A stretch of DNA of 64,000 nucleotides, from assembly GCF_900640115.1 (NCBI RefSeq), contig NZ_CAAAIW010000008.1:40073-104072 (forward strand). Reading direction: 5' to 3'. The translations under genes were made by a program, and so were the position numbers. Below are positions 47,306-57,902 of the stretch, piece after piece. The notes under the pieces are model-generated. The model saw nothing but the letters and a program-made list of their open reading frames with translations. It did not search any database and was not told the origin of the DNA. This DNA is from Legionella yabuuchiae (GTDB taxonomy: Bacteria; Pseudomonadota; Gammaproteobacteria; Legionellales; Legionellaceae). Within the stretch, counting starts at the first letter, position 1; every line of letters starts with the position of its first letter.

Positions 47306-49615
47306 ATGCGCGTTTGGGTTTACATTTTAATACTTCTGTTCGCTTCGCTGGCAAGTGCCGCGGATGTTGACATTAAAACCTCAACAGAAGATAAAGAAAC
47401 CGTTTATCTTCTTCATGTGGCCGCTTATTCCTCGCAAAAGCAAGCCAATGAATTAAAAACTAAGTTAGAGACGGTTACTAAAGATCCCATCGAAATTGCC
47501 TATCTTAATGAAAAAAAATTATATCTCGTTAAAGTCGGCCCACTTAAAAACCTAGCCCAAGCCCAATCATTAAAAAAGAAAATCGAATCAACACTGCATG
47601 CTCCCACCAAGCAATTATCTAATACCATTTGGAACTTAAGGAATGCAGACATTCGGGCCGTCATTGCTGAGGTTTCTAGGATTACTGGGAAAAACTTTAT
47701 AATTGACCCTCGCGTTCAGGGTAAGATTACCATCGTTTCCAGCAAACCAATGAATGAAAAGGAGCTGTATCAGGTCTTTTTATCCATGCTGCAAATCTCC
47801 GGTTATGCTGCCATACCATCCGGAGAGATCATTAAAATTGTTCCGAATATCGAAGCCAAAACTATGTCACCTGATGTGCTAAGCCAAATGAAAAGGCCAC
47901 CACGTGGTGATGATATGATGGTGCAAGTAATTCCTGTCAAATACGTCCCTGCTGAGCAACTTGTACCGGTGCTTAGACCTCTGATGCCCCAATGGAGTAG
48001 TGTGTCGGCCTATGGGCCATCAAATATGCTGATTCTATCTGGGCGTGCGAGCAACATTCGTCAAATGGCTGAAATTATCAATCAAGTTGATAGTTCCAAT
48101 GCCAGTGGAATCGACATGGTCCCCCTTAGGCATGCCTTGGCCATGGATATTGCCAACACCTTAAAAGATCTTATCAAAACTCAGCCAGGCATTATGCATG
48201 CCCAAACCATGATTGCGGCGGACGATCGCAATAACTCTATTCTTATCAGCGGCAATAAAACCGAGCGAATACGATTAAGGCTTTTAATTTCACAATTGGA
48301 CAAACCTGGCCCTTATGGTAATGACAGCAATACGCAAGTTATTTACCTTAGCTACGCTCGCGCGGAAGATTTAGTTCCAATTTTAGCAGGGATTGCTCAA
48401 GCTAGTTTTAGTGGGTTGGTCGGTACGACGATTGGTACCATTACAAGACCCGTATTAGACAGCACTAACCCTTCTGCCAGCATGGGAGCGAATGCTTTAA
48501 GCGCTGTCGCCCCCCCCCCAATTCCTGCTTCAACAATCAGTTCTGCTCCCCCTGGCGCCTTGCCGACAACTTCAGCCACGGCCACTCAAATTGAAGGAAC
48601 CACAAAGCCTTCTGTGCAAATTATTGCAGAACCTAATACTAATTCTATAATTATAAACGCGCCGCCTACGCTCATTCGTACTTTAAAGTCTGTCATTAGC
48701 CAGCTTGACATTAAACCAGCTCAGATTTTAATTGAGGCTTTGGTTGCAGAAATTAACGAAAGTGATGTATTAAATTTAGGCATTGAATGGGGAAGTGTGG
48801 TAACGGATTCTGCCTCAGACGCAAGTACTTTTAGACCAGGCTTTGCCATATTAAATTCACACACTTCTTTAGATCAATTCCAAGCTCAAATCTTTGCGCT
48901 TGCACGAGAAAGGAAAGCGAACATCTTATCAACCCCTTCTGTGGTTGTGTTGGATAACCGTCAAGCCAAAATTTTGATCGGTAAGCAAGTATCTGTTGCC
49001 ACTTCTTCCTATCCTAATAATGCTGGAGGTACTACCACGGCGAGTCCATTTACAACGTTTGATCGAATTAATGTGGCCTTACATTTATACGTCAGACCCC
49101 AAATTACTAGAGACAATGGCATTCAAATGCAAATTGATCAGGGTAATGACACACTTGATCCAGTGAGCTCTGTAGACGCGTCCACCAACCCTGTGTTTAA
49201 CATCAGTGCGATTGTAACCTCAGTACATGTCGATAGTGGTGATATAATAGTATTAGGAGGATTGATTCAGGATAATTTAGGTAACGACGATAATCGCCTC
49301 CCAATACTGGGTGATATTCCAGGGTTAGGAAAATTATTTCAGCATAACATCACAAGTCGTGAGAAGAAGGTTTTAATGGTATTTATCAGGCCTTTTATAC
49401 TTAAAACTAGGGATCAATCTTTACAAGTATCGGGTACTAAATACCATCAAGTAAGAGATATACAGTTAGAAATGGTTCGCTCACAAGATTATAACGAAAA
49501 TGATATGAATACAGTATATCCGCCCTGGAAAAATACTTCACTACCAACGCCGTTTTGTAAACCGCCCTGTAAAACGGCTGCAGTTACTCCACCCAAACCT
49601 CAGTTTACTAAATAA
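47306..49615 (+). CDS. lspD: type II secretion secretin
   Basis: 769 residues: signal peptide (RVWVYILILLFASLASA), SPOR-like domain (about 33-100; VYLLHVAAYSSQKQANELK), N0 domain (WNLRNADIRAVIAEVSRITG), three N1-N3 repeats (PVKYVPAEQLVPVLRPLM; VPLRHALAMDIANTLKDL; VIYLSYARAEDLVPIL) and the secretin barrel, with VPVLGD-type block RLPILGDIPGLGKLFQ. Forms the outer-membrane gate of the T2SS. The N3 loop is Pro/Ser/Ala-rich and contains a run of ten C. A TTG one codon before the ATG is also in frame; no clear ribosome site. Confidence 0.94.
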   Translation: MRVWVYILILLFASLASAADVDIKTSTEDKETVYLLHVAAYSSQKQANELKTKLETVTKDPIEIAYLNEKKLYLVKVGPLKNLAQAQSLKKKIESTLHAPTKQLSNTIWNLRNADIRAVIAEVSRITGKNFIIDPRVQGKITIVSSKPMNEKELYQVFLSMLQISGYAAIPSGEIIKIVPNIEAKTMSPDVLSQMKRPPRGDDMMVQVIPVKYVPAEQLVPVLRPLMPQWSSVSAYGPSNMLILSGRASNIRQMAEIINQVDSSNASGIDMVPLRHALAMDIANTLKDLIKTQPGIMHAQTMIAADDRNNSILISGNKTERIRLRLLISQLDKPGPYGNDSNTQVIYLSYARAEDLVPILAGIAQASFSGLVGTTIGTITRPVLDSTNPSASMGANALSAVAPPPIPASTISSAPPGALPTTSATATQIEGTTKPSVQIIAEPNTNSIIINAPPTLIRTLKSVISQLDIKPAQILIEALVAEINESDVLNLGIEWGSVVTDSASDASTFRPGFAILNSHTSLDQFQAQIFALARERKANILSTPSVVVLDNRQAKILIGKQVSVATSSYPNNAGGTTTASPFTTFDRINVALHLYVRPQITRDNGIQMQIDQGNDTLDPVSSVDASTNPVFNISAIVTSVHVDSGDIIVLGGLIQDNLGNDDNRLPILGDIPGLGKLFQHNITSREKKVLMVFIRPFILKTRDQSLQVSGTKYHQVRDIQLEMVRSQDYNENDMNTVYPPWKNTSLPTPFCKPPCKTAAVTPPKPQFTK

Positions 49616-49617
49616 CT

Positions 49618-51093
49618 ATGACCGGAAACCAACCTCAAATTCCTTATCATTTTGCAAAAAAGCATGGGATTGTTGCGGAATATATTGAGGAGGAGAATAA
49701 AGCGGTTATTTATCATTTGAAAGAAACACCCCTGCAGGTGTTTGCTGAGGTGAAACGACTGCTGCACTGTGCATTATCCTTAAAAGAGGTGGATCTTGAA
49801 GTTTTTCAAAAAAAATTAGCTAATTTTTATCAATCCCAATCCTCCATTCGCGATGCAGCTGTTGGAATGACCGAAGAAATGGACCTTGATAAATTAGCCG
49901 GTCAGTTACCAGATAGCGAGGATTTACTCGATACACAAGACGATGCACCGATTATCCGACTCTTAAATGCCCTGTTTACTCAAGCGATTAAACAACACGC
50001 ATCCGACATTCACATTGAGACCTATGAAAATAGGGTACTCGTTCGAAACAGAATTGACGGCGTTTTACAAGAAGTCTTAGAAATCCAACGAAGTATCGCA
50101 CCACTGGTTATTTCTCGCGTTAAAGTGATGGCGAAGCTCGATATCGCTGAAAAGCGGATTCCTCAAGATGGCCGTATCGCGTTACATATTGGTGGACACA
50201 ATATTGATGTTCGAGTTTCCACCCTACCTTCAAATCATGGGGAGCGCATCGTATTAAGAATACTAGATCAACAAGCAGCACAACTTGATTTGGATAGTCT
50301 TGGTCTGTCTAAACAAACGCAAACAAGCATTCGAAAACTTATTTCGCAGCCACATGGTATTTTTTTAGTTACGGGACCAACCGGCTCGGGAAAAACAACG
50401 TCACTGTATGCAATGCTTAAAGAATTAAATCAGGTCAGTCGCAATATTTTAACCATCGAAGACCCTATTGAGTATGACTTGCAAGGGATTGGTCAAACTC
50501 AAGTAAATCCCAAAGTTCAAATGACCTTTGCCAAAGGATTACGAGCCATACTGCGCCAAGATCCCGATGTGGTTATGATCGGTGAGATCCGCGATCTCGA
50601 AACCGCTGAGATTGCTGTTCAAGCGAGCTTAACAGGCCATTTGGTCTTTTCTACTCTGCATACCAATACCGCCTTAGGCGCCCTAGTTCGTTTAAAGGAT
50701 ATTGGTGTCGAATCGTTTCTACTCTCTTCAAGCATTATTGGGTTAATGGCCCAACGATTAGTCAGGAAACTTTGTGAAACATGTAAAAAGCCACACATAC
50801 TCCGAGACGATGAACTTCAGCTGATGGGGCTTAGCGACAAAAAAAACCTGCAAGTCTTTGAGCCAAATGGCTGTGAACATTGTGGTCACTCAGGCTATAA
50901 AGGACGAACAGGAATTTATGAAATCATTACCGTTGACGAAACGTTGCGAGGAATGATTCATCGCAACGAAGATCAGGCAACCCTTGAGCAATACATTCGG
51001 CCGACCATGCCAAGCATTCAATCTGATGGGTTTAAACGTGTGTTAGCTGGAGAAACCTCTTTAGCGGAAATACTACGCGTTACCCATACTTAA
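49618..51093 (+). CDS. lspE: type II secretion ATPase
   Basis: 491-residue GspE/PulE ATPase that powers pseudopilus assembly. Walker A GPTGSGKTTSLYAM (about 253-266), Asp box and Walker B DPDVVMIGEIRD, His box, and a tetracysteine zinc site (CETC about 20 residues before CEHC) are present. Three bases after lspD, so one operon; the remaining gsp genes are not in the window, as expected if lspDE is a separate operon. Confidence 0.95.
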   Translation: MTGNQPQIPYHFAKKHGIVAEYIEEENKAVIYHLKETPLQVFAEVKRLLHCALSLKEVDLEVFQKKLANFYQSQSSIRDAAVGMTEEMDLDKLAGQLPDSEDLLDTQDDAPIIRLLNALFTQAIKQHASDIHIETYENRVLVRNRIDGVLQEVLEIQRSIAPLVISRVKVMAKLDIAEKRIPQDGRIALHIGGHNIDVRVSTLPSNHGERIVLRILDQQAAQLDLDSLGLSKQTQTSIRKLISQPHGIFLVTGPTGSGKTTSLYAMLKELNQVSRNILTIEDPIEYDLQGIGQTQVNPKVQMTFAKGLRAILRQDPDVVMIGEIRDLETAEIAVQASLTGHLVFSTLHTNTALGALVRLKDIGVESFLLSSSIIGLMAQRLVRKLCETCKKPHILRDDELQLMGLSDKKNLQVFEPNGCEHCGHSGYKGRTGIYEIITVDETLRGMIHRNEDQATLEQYIRPTMPSIQSDGFKRVLAGETSLAEILRVTHT

Positions 51094-51178
51094 CTTTTTA
51101 GCAGAACTAATCATAATGAATAGGTTTCCTATTCCTATAAAAAAGAAGGTCTTTATTCAGGGATGATCTTAGGATCAA

Positions 51179-52558
51179 TTAACCCTCGGTCTCCAGCTTA
51201 TTTGAAACGCGCCAAGTTGTTCCTTCTGGGCCATCTTCAATCTCAATTCCTTTATTGAGCAATTGATCACGAATGTCATCAGCTTTTGTCCAATTTCGTT
51301 CTTGGCGAGCTTCATTTCGCTCTTTGATCATGGTTTCAATCCATTCCTTATCTTGTTCAGCAAGACCTGCTTGCAAAAACTCTTCAGGAGATTCAGACAA
51401 AATCCCTAACACACCCCCCAATTTGTGTAGAGTGGCTGCTAATTTTGGAGATTGCGTTTTATTGAGTTCATGACTTAACTGGAATAAAACCGCTAGAGCT
51501 TCAGGCGTATTAAAATCATCATTCATCGCTTCATTGAATTTTGCAATCCAATCCCGATCCACGTCGGTTGGATTGAAGGATGACCCTTTTAGGGATTGAT
51601 AAAGTCGTAACAAGCCTTTATAAGCATTCTGTAGGTTTTCATCCGAATAATTCAAAGGACTTCGGTAATGACTACTTAATAAAAAATAGCGTATGGTCTC
51701 AGAGTGATGATGGTTTAAAACGTCTTCAATGGTAAAAAAATTACCCGTGGATTTAGCCATTTTTTCATTATTAACTTGCAGCAAGCCCACATGAATCCAG
51801 TAGTTGGCAAAAGCATGTCCAGTCGCACCTTCACTCTGAGCAATCTCGTTTTCATGGTGAGGAAATTGCAAATCAGCCCCTCCTCCATGAATATCAAACT
51901 GCTCGCCTAATTCTCCCATAGCCATTGCCGAACATTCGATATGCCACCCTGGTCTGCCAAGCCCCCAGGGTGATGGCCAGCTTGGCTCGCCTGGCTTTGC
52001 TTTTTTCCATAAAACAAAATCTAAAGGTGAGCGTTTCTCTTTCGTAACTTCAATACGCGCCCCGGCTTCCAGCCCCTCTAAATCTTTATGAGAGAGTTTT
52101 CCATACCCCTCAAAACTTGGAACATGAAAACAAACATCACCTGATTCTGTAAGATAGGCACATCCTCTATTAATTAAACGTTCTATTAAGGCAATGATTG
52201 CATCGATATTTTCTGTAGCGCGGGGTTGCTTATCTGGTGGTAAAATATTGAGCGCTCGGGTATCAATATCCATGGCTTCTATAGATTTTGCCGTTAATTG
52301 TTGGATAGAAATATTACGTTCAATCGCTCGGTTAATGATCTTATCGTCAATGTCGGTAATATTGCGAACAAAGCACACGTCAAACCCTTGTGCGCGTAAA
52401 AATCGAACAACAACATCAAAACATACCATTGTCCGGGCATGGCCAAGATGACAGCGGTCGTATACGGTGATTCCGCAAACGTACATTCCAATTTTCCCAG
52501 GTCTCATGGGAATGAATACTTCTTTTTTCCGAGTTAAAGAATTATAGATCTTTAGCAT
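51179..52558 (-). CDS. cysS: cysteinyl-tRNA synthetase
   Basis: 459-residue class Ia synthetase. Class motif H37-L-G-H40, zinc-site Cys in MYVCG (C28) and GWHIECSAM, and KMAKS (variant of KMSKS) at [10 protein letters not shown]-terminal anticodon domain normal. Read with glnS, 12 bases downstream of it. Confidence 0.96.
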   Translation of the reverse strand: MLKIYNSLTRKKEVFIPMRPGKIGMYVCGITVYDRCHLGHARTMVCFDVVVRFLRAQGFDVCFVRNITDIDDKIINRAIERNISIQQLTAKSIEAMDIDTRALNILPPDKQPRATENIDAIIALIERLINRGCAYLTESGDVCFHVPSFEGYGKLSHKDLEGLEAGARIEVTKEKRSPLDFVLWKKAKPGEPSWPSPWGLGRPGWHIECSAMAMGELGEQFDIHGGGADLQFPHHENEIAQSEGATGHAFANYWIHVGLLQVNNEKMAKSTGNFFTIEDVLNHHHSETIRYFLLSSHYRSPLNYSDENLQNAYKGLLRLYQSLKGSSFNPTDVDRDWIAKFNEAMNDDFNTPEALAVLFQLSHELNKTQSPKLAATLHKLGGVLGILSESPEEFLQAGLAEQDKEWIETMIKERNEARQERNWTKADDIRDQLLNKGIEIEDGPEGTTWRVSNKLETEG

Positions 52559-52570
52559 CCCAACTCCCTA

Positions 52571-54232
52571 TCATTCGTTTTCAGACTTAGCCCAAGTATC
52601 TTTTAAACTAACCACTCGATGAAATGCTGTGGTTTTAGAGTTATCTTCTTCGTTAACTGCATAATAGCCTAAACGCTCGAACTGAAACACCTCCCCTTTG
52701 GGATGAGTGGCTAATGAAGGCTCACAATAACCATTTGAAATCTTGAGGGAATCATAGTTAATAAACTGTAGGAAATCTTCTTCTCGCCCTGGATTTGGAT
52801 CATTAAATAAACGATCGTATTGGAAAATCTTAACTGGGTGGGCATGCTGAGCAGAAACCCAATGAATGACTCCTTTCACTTTACGACCCTCAGGATTTTT
52901 ACCTAATGTGTTTTCATCGTAAGTGCATCGAAGCTCAATAACATTGCCCTGCTCATTATGTATGACTTCATCACATCGGATCACATACGCATTTCGTAAT
53001 CGAACTTCTGACCCAGGTGAGAGCCTGAAGAATTTTTTAGGAGGATTTTCCATAAAATCATCGGCTTCAATATATAACTCTCGACTAAACGGCAAAGCAC
53101 GTAGGCCAAACTCAGGGTTTTGCGGATGGTAAGGAGCGCTCAATTCTTCAACCTTGCCTTCTGGATAGTTTTGAATCACTATTTTTAGCGGGTTTAACAC
53201 ACACATTGCTCTCTTAGCCGTTTTATTGAGTTCACCACGAACACATTCTTCAAGCACAGACATATCAATCACAGAGTCACTGCGTGAAATTCCAATGAGT
53301 TCGCAAAAATCTCTTAAGGCTTTGGGTGGATAGCCACGCTTTCTCATGCCACGTATCGTAGGAAGTCGAGGATCATCCCAGCCGCTAACGTAGTTTTCTT
53401 CAACTAATGTTCTAAGTTTGCGTTTGCTCGTTACGGTATGTGATAAATTTAGCCGGGCAAACTCAGTCTGAACGGGTCTTGCTGGAACGGGCAGATGTTC
53501 AATGAGCCAATCATATAACGGTCTGTGATCTTGAAACTCTAACGTACACAAAGAGTGCGTGATATGTTCAAGCGCATCAGATAAAGGATGAGCGTAATCA
53601 TACATTGGATAGATACACCATTCATCGCCAGTCTGCTGATGGGTCGCGTGCCGGATTCGATAGAGCACTGGATCACGCATGTTTAAATTACCAGAACTCA
53701 TATCAATCCGAGCACGCAACACATGAGCTCCGTCTTCGAATTCACCGGCTTTCATTCGACGGAATAAATCAAGATTCTCTTCCGCCGAACGATTACGATA
53801 CGGACTTTCACGACCAGGCTCTTGCAACGTCCCGCGATATTCACGAATAGCATCCATGCTTAAACTATCAACGTAAGCCAGCCCTTTTTGAATTAATAGT
53901 TCGGCATAATCATAACATTGTTGATAATAATCTGAAGAGTGCGTTTTGGCATGCCAATCAAAACCAAGCCATTGCACGTCCTCTATAATTCCGTTTACAA
54001 ATGCCTGTTCTTCTTTAATAGGATTTGTATCATCAAAACGCAAGTAACAGCGGCCATCAAATTCCTCGGCCAATCCGAAATTTAAGCAGATTGATTTGGC
54101 GTGGCCAACATGTAAGTATCCATTGGGTTCTGGTGGAAATCGCGTAACAACCCCTTGGTGTTTTCCACTGGCTAAGTCGTCTTTAATTAATTGACGAATA
54201 AAGTGAGATCTTTTTTCAATACTATCAGTCAT
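52571..54232 (-). CDS. glnS: glutaminyl-tRNA synthetase
   Basis: 553 residues, class Ib synthetase. HIGH motif as HVGH in [20 protein letters not shown] (in part) and KMSKS as VTSKRKL. The Gln type (not GluRS) is shown by the long two-barrel C-terminal domain, and by the usual length of about 555. Starts the glnS-cysS run. Confidence 0.96.
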   Translation of the reverse strand: MTDSIEKRSHFIRQLIKDDLASGKHQGVVTRFPPEPNGYLHVGHAKSICLNFGLAEEFDGRCYLRFDDTNPIKEEQAFVNGIIEDVQWLGFDWHAKTHSSDYYQQCYDYAELLIQKGLAYVDSLSMDAIREYRGTLQEPGRESPYRNRSAEENLDLFRRMKAGEFEDGAHVLRARIDMSSGNLNMRDPVLYRIRHATHQQTGDEWCIYPMYDYAHPLSDALEHITHSLCTLEFQDHRPLYDWLIEHLPVPARPVQTEFARLNLSHTVTSKRKLRTLVEENYVSGWDDPRLPTIRGMRKRGYPPKALRDFCELIGISRSDSVIDMSVLEECVRGELNKTAKRAMCVLNPLKIVIQNYPEGKVEELSAPYHPQNPEFGLRALPFSRELYIEADDFMENPPKKFFRLSPGSEVRLRNAYVIRCDEVIHNEQGNVIELRCTYDENTLGKNPEGRKVKGVIHWVSAQHAHPVKIFQYDRLFNDPNPGREEDFLQFINYDSLKISNGYCEPSLATHPKGEVFQFERLGYYAVNEEDNSKTTAFHRVVSLKDTWAKSENE

Positions 54233-54262
54233 TCTTTTAATTCCAAAAAAATAGGATTCGCA

Positions 54263-54339
54263 TATACCTGTGATCTTTCAAAATACATGATTTATGCTTT
54301 TTACTTTTTGCCCTGCCGAATTTTGAAAAATCACGGGTA
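54263..54339. repeat. long palindromic repeat overlapping the trpA 3' end
   Basis: Arms TATACCTGTGATCTTTCAAA (54263-54282 and on) and its diverged inverted copy ending at 54339. The right arm contains the last two codons and the stop of trpA (TAC CCG TGA). The hairpin may end the trpFBA transcript; glnS lies on the other side, on the same strand. Confidence 0.65.
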
Positions 54340-55146
54340 AAGAGTTTCATCCATTGCATGTCGCATCTTTTCAATAAACAATTTTCCAGCTTCTATACAA
54401 TCACCCTGAGCTTTATAAGCCTGATTAATTGTCTCAACTAAAGCCGCCCCCACGATGACTCCATCCGAAAACTCTGCCACATGGGCAGCAATCTTAGGCG
54501 TTTTAATTCCAAACCCAACCATGAGCGGCAATTGCGTTTGAGTCTTGCGTTTGCAATAGTCGTTTCTTACTGATTCTAAATCCAAAGCGTTCGAGCCAGT
54601 AACACCTTTTAATGAAACATAATATAAATAACCGCGACCAAATTGATTTACACGCGTCATGCGCTCGTCGGACGTCGTTGGAGAACATAAATAGATCGGA
54701 TAAAGACCATGTTCCTCCCATAATGGCGCAAGCGTTTCGCTTTCTTCAGGGGGTAAATCAACAAAAATCGTTCCATCAACGCCAGCCTCTTTTGCTCGCT
54801 TGATGAACGCTTCATATCCGTATTGCTCAATGGGATTAAGATAGCCCATTAATATTATAGGCGTTTCACTATCGTTTGTTCGAAATTCAGCAACCATATT
54901 TAAGACATCGTCTGTGGTCAGGCCATGGGTTAATGCTCGTTCCATAGCCGCCTGAATGACTGGACCTTCAGCCATGGGATCTGAAAAAGGGATACCAAGT
55001 TCTAATACGTCAGCACCACCATCAACCAGCGCATGCATTAAAGAAACAGTGATCCCAGGCTCTGGATCGCCTGCCGTAATATATGGGCTGAGCATTTTCT
55101 TTTTTGACTCATTTAATTGCGTGAGTACTTTGTCAATACGATTCAT
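54331..55146 (-). CDS. trpA: tryptophan synthase alpha subunit
   Basis: 271-residue TIM barrel that splits indole-3-glycerol phosphate. Catalytic Glu49 is in [10 protein letters not shown]. The second acid, Asp60 in the E. coli enzyme, is Glu60 here (SDPMAEGP). Other active-site blocks ([28 protein letters not shown]) are normal. ATGA overlap with trpB. The last codons lie in a long repeat arm, so the C-terminus may have been altered by the repeat. Confidence 0.94.
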   Translation of the reverse strand: MNRIDKVLTQLNESKKKMLSPYITAGDPEPGITVSLMHALVDGGADVLELGIPFSDPMAEGPVIQAAMERALTHGLTTDDVLNMVAEFRTNDSETPIILMGYLNPIEQYGYEAFIKRAKEAGVDGTIFVDLPPEESETLAPLWEEHGLYPIYLCSPTTSDERMTRVNQFGRGYLYYVSLKGVTGSNALDLESVRNDYCKRKTQTQLPLMVGFGIKTPKIAAHVAEFSDGVIVGAALVETINQAYKAQGDCIEAGKLFIEKMRHAMDETLYP

Positions 55147-56342
55147 AATGTTATGCCTTCTAATTGAGCAACGGTATGAATATCTTTGTCTCCACGCCCC
55201 GACAAATTGACAATAATGTGTTGTTCAGGACTCATGGATTGGGCTAATTTCATGGCATAAGCCACCGCATGGCTGGATTCTAAGGCTGGAATAATTCCTT
55301 CAATCTTGGATAAAGTATGGAATGCTTTAAGCGCTTCCTCATCATTGACGGCAACATATTCTACTCGTCCAATATCTTTTAAGTACGCATGTTCAGGACC
55401 GACTCCCGGATAATCCAATCCAGCAGAAATCGAGTGAGTATCGATAATTTGGCCTTGTTCATCACACAGCAAATACGTGCGATTACCATGCAAAACCCCT
55501 GGTTTCCCACCGAGAAGCGATGCTGCATGCTGACCGCTTTCTAACCCTTTTCCACCAGCCTCTACCCCATAAATTTTAACCTCCTCATCGTTTAAAAAGG
55601 GGTGAAACAAACCAATTGCATTAGACCCTCCTCCCACACAGGCAACCAAAGCATCCGGTAAACAATTGATTTTTTCCAAGAGTTGTTTTCGGGCTTCTTC
55701 ACCAATAACCGATTGAAAGTCGCGAACCATTTGCGGATAAGGATGTGGGCCTGCTGCGGTTCCGATAATATAAAACGTATCATCCACATGAGCGACCCAG
55801 TCCCTCATGGCTTCATTTAAGGCGTCTTTTAAGGTTTTAGAGCCTGAATGCACTGGAACAACGGTTGCACCTAATAATTTCATGCGATAAACATTGATGG
55901 CTTGGCGTTGTATATCTTCCTCGCCCATATACACCACACATTCCATGCCATATTTTGCCGCAACGGTTGCAGAGGCTACGCCATGTTGACCAGCGCCAGT
56001 TTCTGCGATAATTCGCTGTTTGCCCATTCGCTTGGCTAATAATGCCTGACCTATGGTGTTATTAATTTTGTGCGCGCCAGTATGATTTAAATCTTCTCGT
56101 TTTAAATATATTTGAGCGCCACCGAGGTTTTGGCTTAGATTTTTAGCGTGATAAAGTGGCGTCTCCCTTCCGACGTATTCGGTTAACTCGGATTTAAATT
56201 CATCCTGAAAATCAGGATCATGACGTATTTCTTGGTAGGCATGTTGCAGCTTTTGCAACACATGCATTAATGTATCTGCGACGAACATCCCGCCATATTG
56301 GCCAAAGTGCCCGTATTGATCTGGAAGCTCTTGTCCGCTCAT
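55143..56342 (-). CDS. trpB: tryptophan synthase beta subunit
   Basis: 399-residue PLP enzyme joining indole and serine. PLP-binding Lys is K92 in [13 protein letters not shown], with GAGQHGVA and [10 protein letters not shown] phosphate-binding loops. Full length TrpB1 type. Overlaps trpA and trpF by four bases each, so strongly coupled. Confidence 0.96.
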   Translation of the reverse strand: MSGQELPDQYGHFGQYGGMFVADTLMHVLQKLQHAYQEIRHDPDFQDEFKSELTEYVGRETPLYHAKNLSQNLGGAQIYLKREDLNHTGAHKINNTIGQALLAKRMGKQRIIAETGAGQHGVASATVAAKYGMECVVYMGEEDIQRQAINVYRMKLLGATVVPVHSGSKTLKDALNEAMRDWVAHVDDTFYIIGTAAGPHPYPQMVRDFQSVIGEEARKQLLEKINCLPDALVACVGGGSNAIGLFHPFLNDEEVKIYGVEAGGKGLESGQHAASLLGGKPGVLHGNRTYLLCDEQGQIIDTHSISAGLDYPGVGPEHAYLKDIGRVEYVAVNDEEALKAFHTLSKIEGIIPALESSHAVAYAMKLAQSMSPEQHIIVNLSGRGDKDIHTVAQLEGITL

Positions 56343-56965
56343 TGTGACTCCATTTTATGAATGGTTTGCATAAATTGTCTCATTTTGTTGTGATCTTTTA
56401 TACCGGGTGAAGCTTCCACCCCGCTGCAAACGTCAACCGCATATACAGTTCGGCCTGAAACTGCATCGGCCACATTCCGAGCGTTAAGACCTCCGGCAAG
56501 AATCATCGGCAAAGACAAATGATGAGGGATAAGTTCCCAATCAAAAGATTGCCCACTGCCTCCACGTTTAATGGATGGGGTATCCAGCAATATGCCTGAG
56601 GCATAAGGATGATTCTTTGTAGCCTTTACTATGGATTCAACAGAATCGGCTGAAACTGCCTTGACATAAGGCCTAGAAAACTGTCTGCAAAAATCACTTG
56701 ATTCATCCCCATGAAATTGCAAAACATGAACCGGAATAGCTTCGAGGACTTCATGCACAAGCTGAGGTTTAGGATTTACGAAAACAGCGACAATGCTCAT
56801 GAAAGGCGGTAATTTGTTTGTCAGTTGTTGCGCTTGAGTCACCGTTATAGAACGAGGGCTCTCTGAATAAAAGATCAGTCCCACAGCATCTACACCGAAC
56901 GAAGCCGCCACTTCAATATCTTGACGTAGAGTCATCCCGCACATTTTCACACGGACAAGCCCCAT
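56339..56965 (-). CDS. trpF: phosphoribosylanthranilate isomerase
   Basis: 208-residue TIM barrel. Catalytic Cys9 in VKMCGM, and Asp in ILLDT, plus [10 protein letters not shown]. Stand-alone TrpF, kept apart from TrpC (14693-15466). truA stops three bases upstream of its ATG, so truA-trpF-trpB-trpA is one run. Confidence 0.94.
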   Translation of the reverse strand: MGLVRVKMCGMTLRQDIEVAASFGVDAVGLIFYSESPRSITVTQAQQLTNKLPPFMSIVAVFVNPKPQLVHEVLEAIPVHVLQFHGDESSDFCRQFSRPYVKAVSADSVESIVKATKNHPYASGILLDTPSIKRGGSGQSFDWELIPHHLSLPMILAGGLNARNVADAVSGRTVYAVDVCSGVEASPGIKDHNKMRQFMQTIHKMESQ

Positions 56966-56968
56966 GTC

Positions 56969-57757
56969 CTAACATCCCCCAAGAAATAAAGGGTTATTGT
57001 TGCCTTTAATCACCCCAAACTCTTTTGGGTAGACCACTTCGGTAAGATATAGTCCATAAGGCGGTGCAGTTTCAGCGCCCATTCTTCGATCTTTTGCAGT
57101 TAAAACCTCATTTACCCAAGGAACGGGTTGACGGCCAGAGCCTACGGCAATCAGCACCCCGGCAATATTTCTGACCATATGATGTAAAAATGCATTGGCG
57201 CAAATATCGATGATTACAAAGTCGCCTTTACGCGTTACTTGCAAATGCTGAACATTGCGCATCGGAGAGTTGGATTGGCATTCTATGGAGCGAAACGACG
57301 TAAAATCCTGCTCACCTAATAAAAACTGACTGGCTTCATTCATCAATCGATGGTTTAACTGTCGATATTGCCATGTGACATTAGACCGTAATAATCCTGG
57401 TCTAATGGGTGCATTATAAATGACGTAAAGATATCGCCTAGAGAGTGCCGAAAATCGGGCATGAAAAGTTTCGGGCATTTCTCGCCCCCACTTAATACAG
57501 ACGTCTTTAGGCAAAAATGAATTGGTGCCATGAATCCATGAGCGAATAGTGCGTTCTTTATCAGTATCAAAATGAATGACTTGATTGGTGGCATGAACGC
57601 CTGTATCGGTTCGGCCAGCACAAATTACACTAATATCCTCATCCGCAACTTTGCTTAATGCCTGTTCTATCACTTTTTGAACTGTGCGCAGACCGGCTTG
57701 CGATTGCCAGCCATGATACTGACTGCCATCGTACTCGACCATCAAAGCAATGCGCAT
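56969..57757 (-). CDS. truA: tRNA pseudouridine synthase A
   Basis: 262 residues; makes pseudouridine at tRNA positions 38-40. Catalytic Asp51 in CAGRTDTGVHA, with RRYLYVIYN and the FLHHMVRNIAG block. Leads the trpFBA run, an arrangement known in other Gammaproteobacteria. Confidence 0.95.
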   Translation of the reverse strand: MRIALMVEYDGSQYHGWQSQAGLRTVQKVIEQALSKVADEDISVICAGRTDTGVHATNQVIHFDTDKERTIRSWIHGTNSFLPKDVCIKWGREMPETFHARFSALSRRYLYVIYNAPIRPGLLRSNVTWQYRQLNHRLMNEASQFLLGEQDFTSFRSIECQSNSPMRNVQHLQVTRKGDFVIIDICANAFLHHMVRNIAGVLIAVGSGRQPVPWVNEVLTAKDRRMGAETAPPYGLYLTEVVYPKEFGVIKGNNNPLFLGGC

Positions 57758-57902
57758 AGACTAAAATCTCACTAAAAACCGCCAATGTATAATACTGTTA
57801 TAGTTTTGTCTAGGTTAATTGTCGACCTAAAAAACAGTGAAATTAACTACGAGTGATTACTGCTCTTATTTACAAAGAGATTATAATCCTGGTTGCTGGT
57901 TG

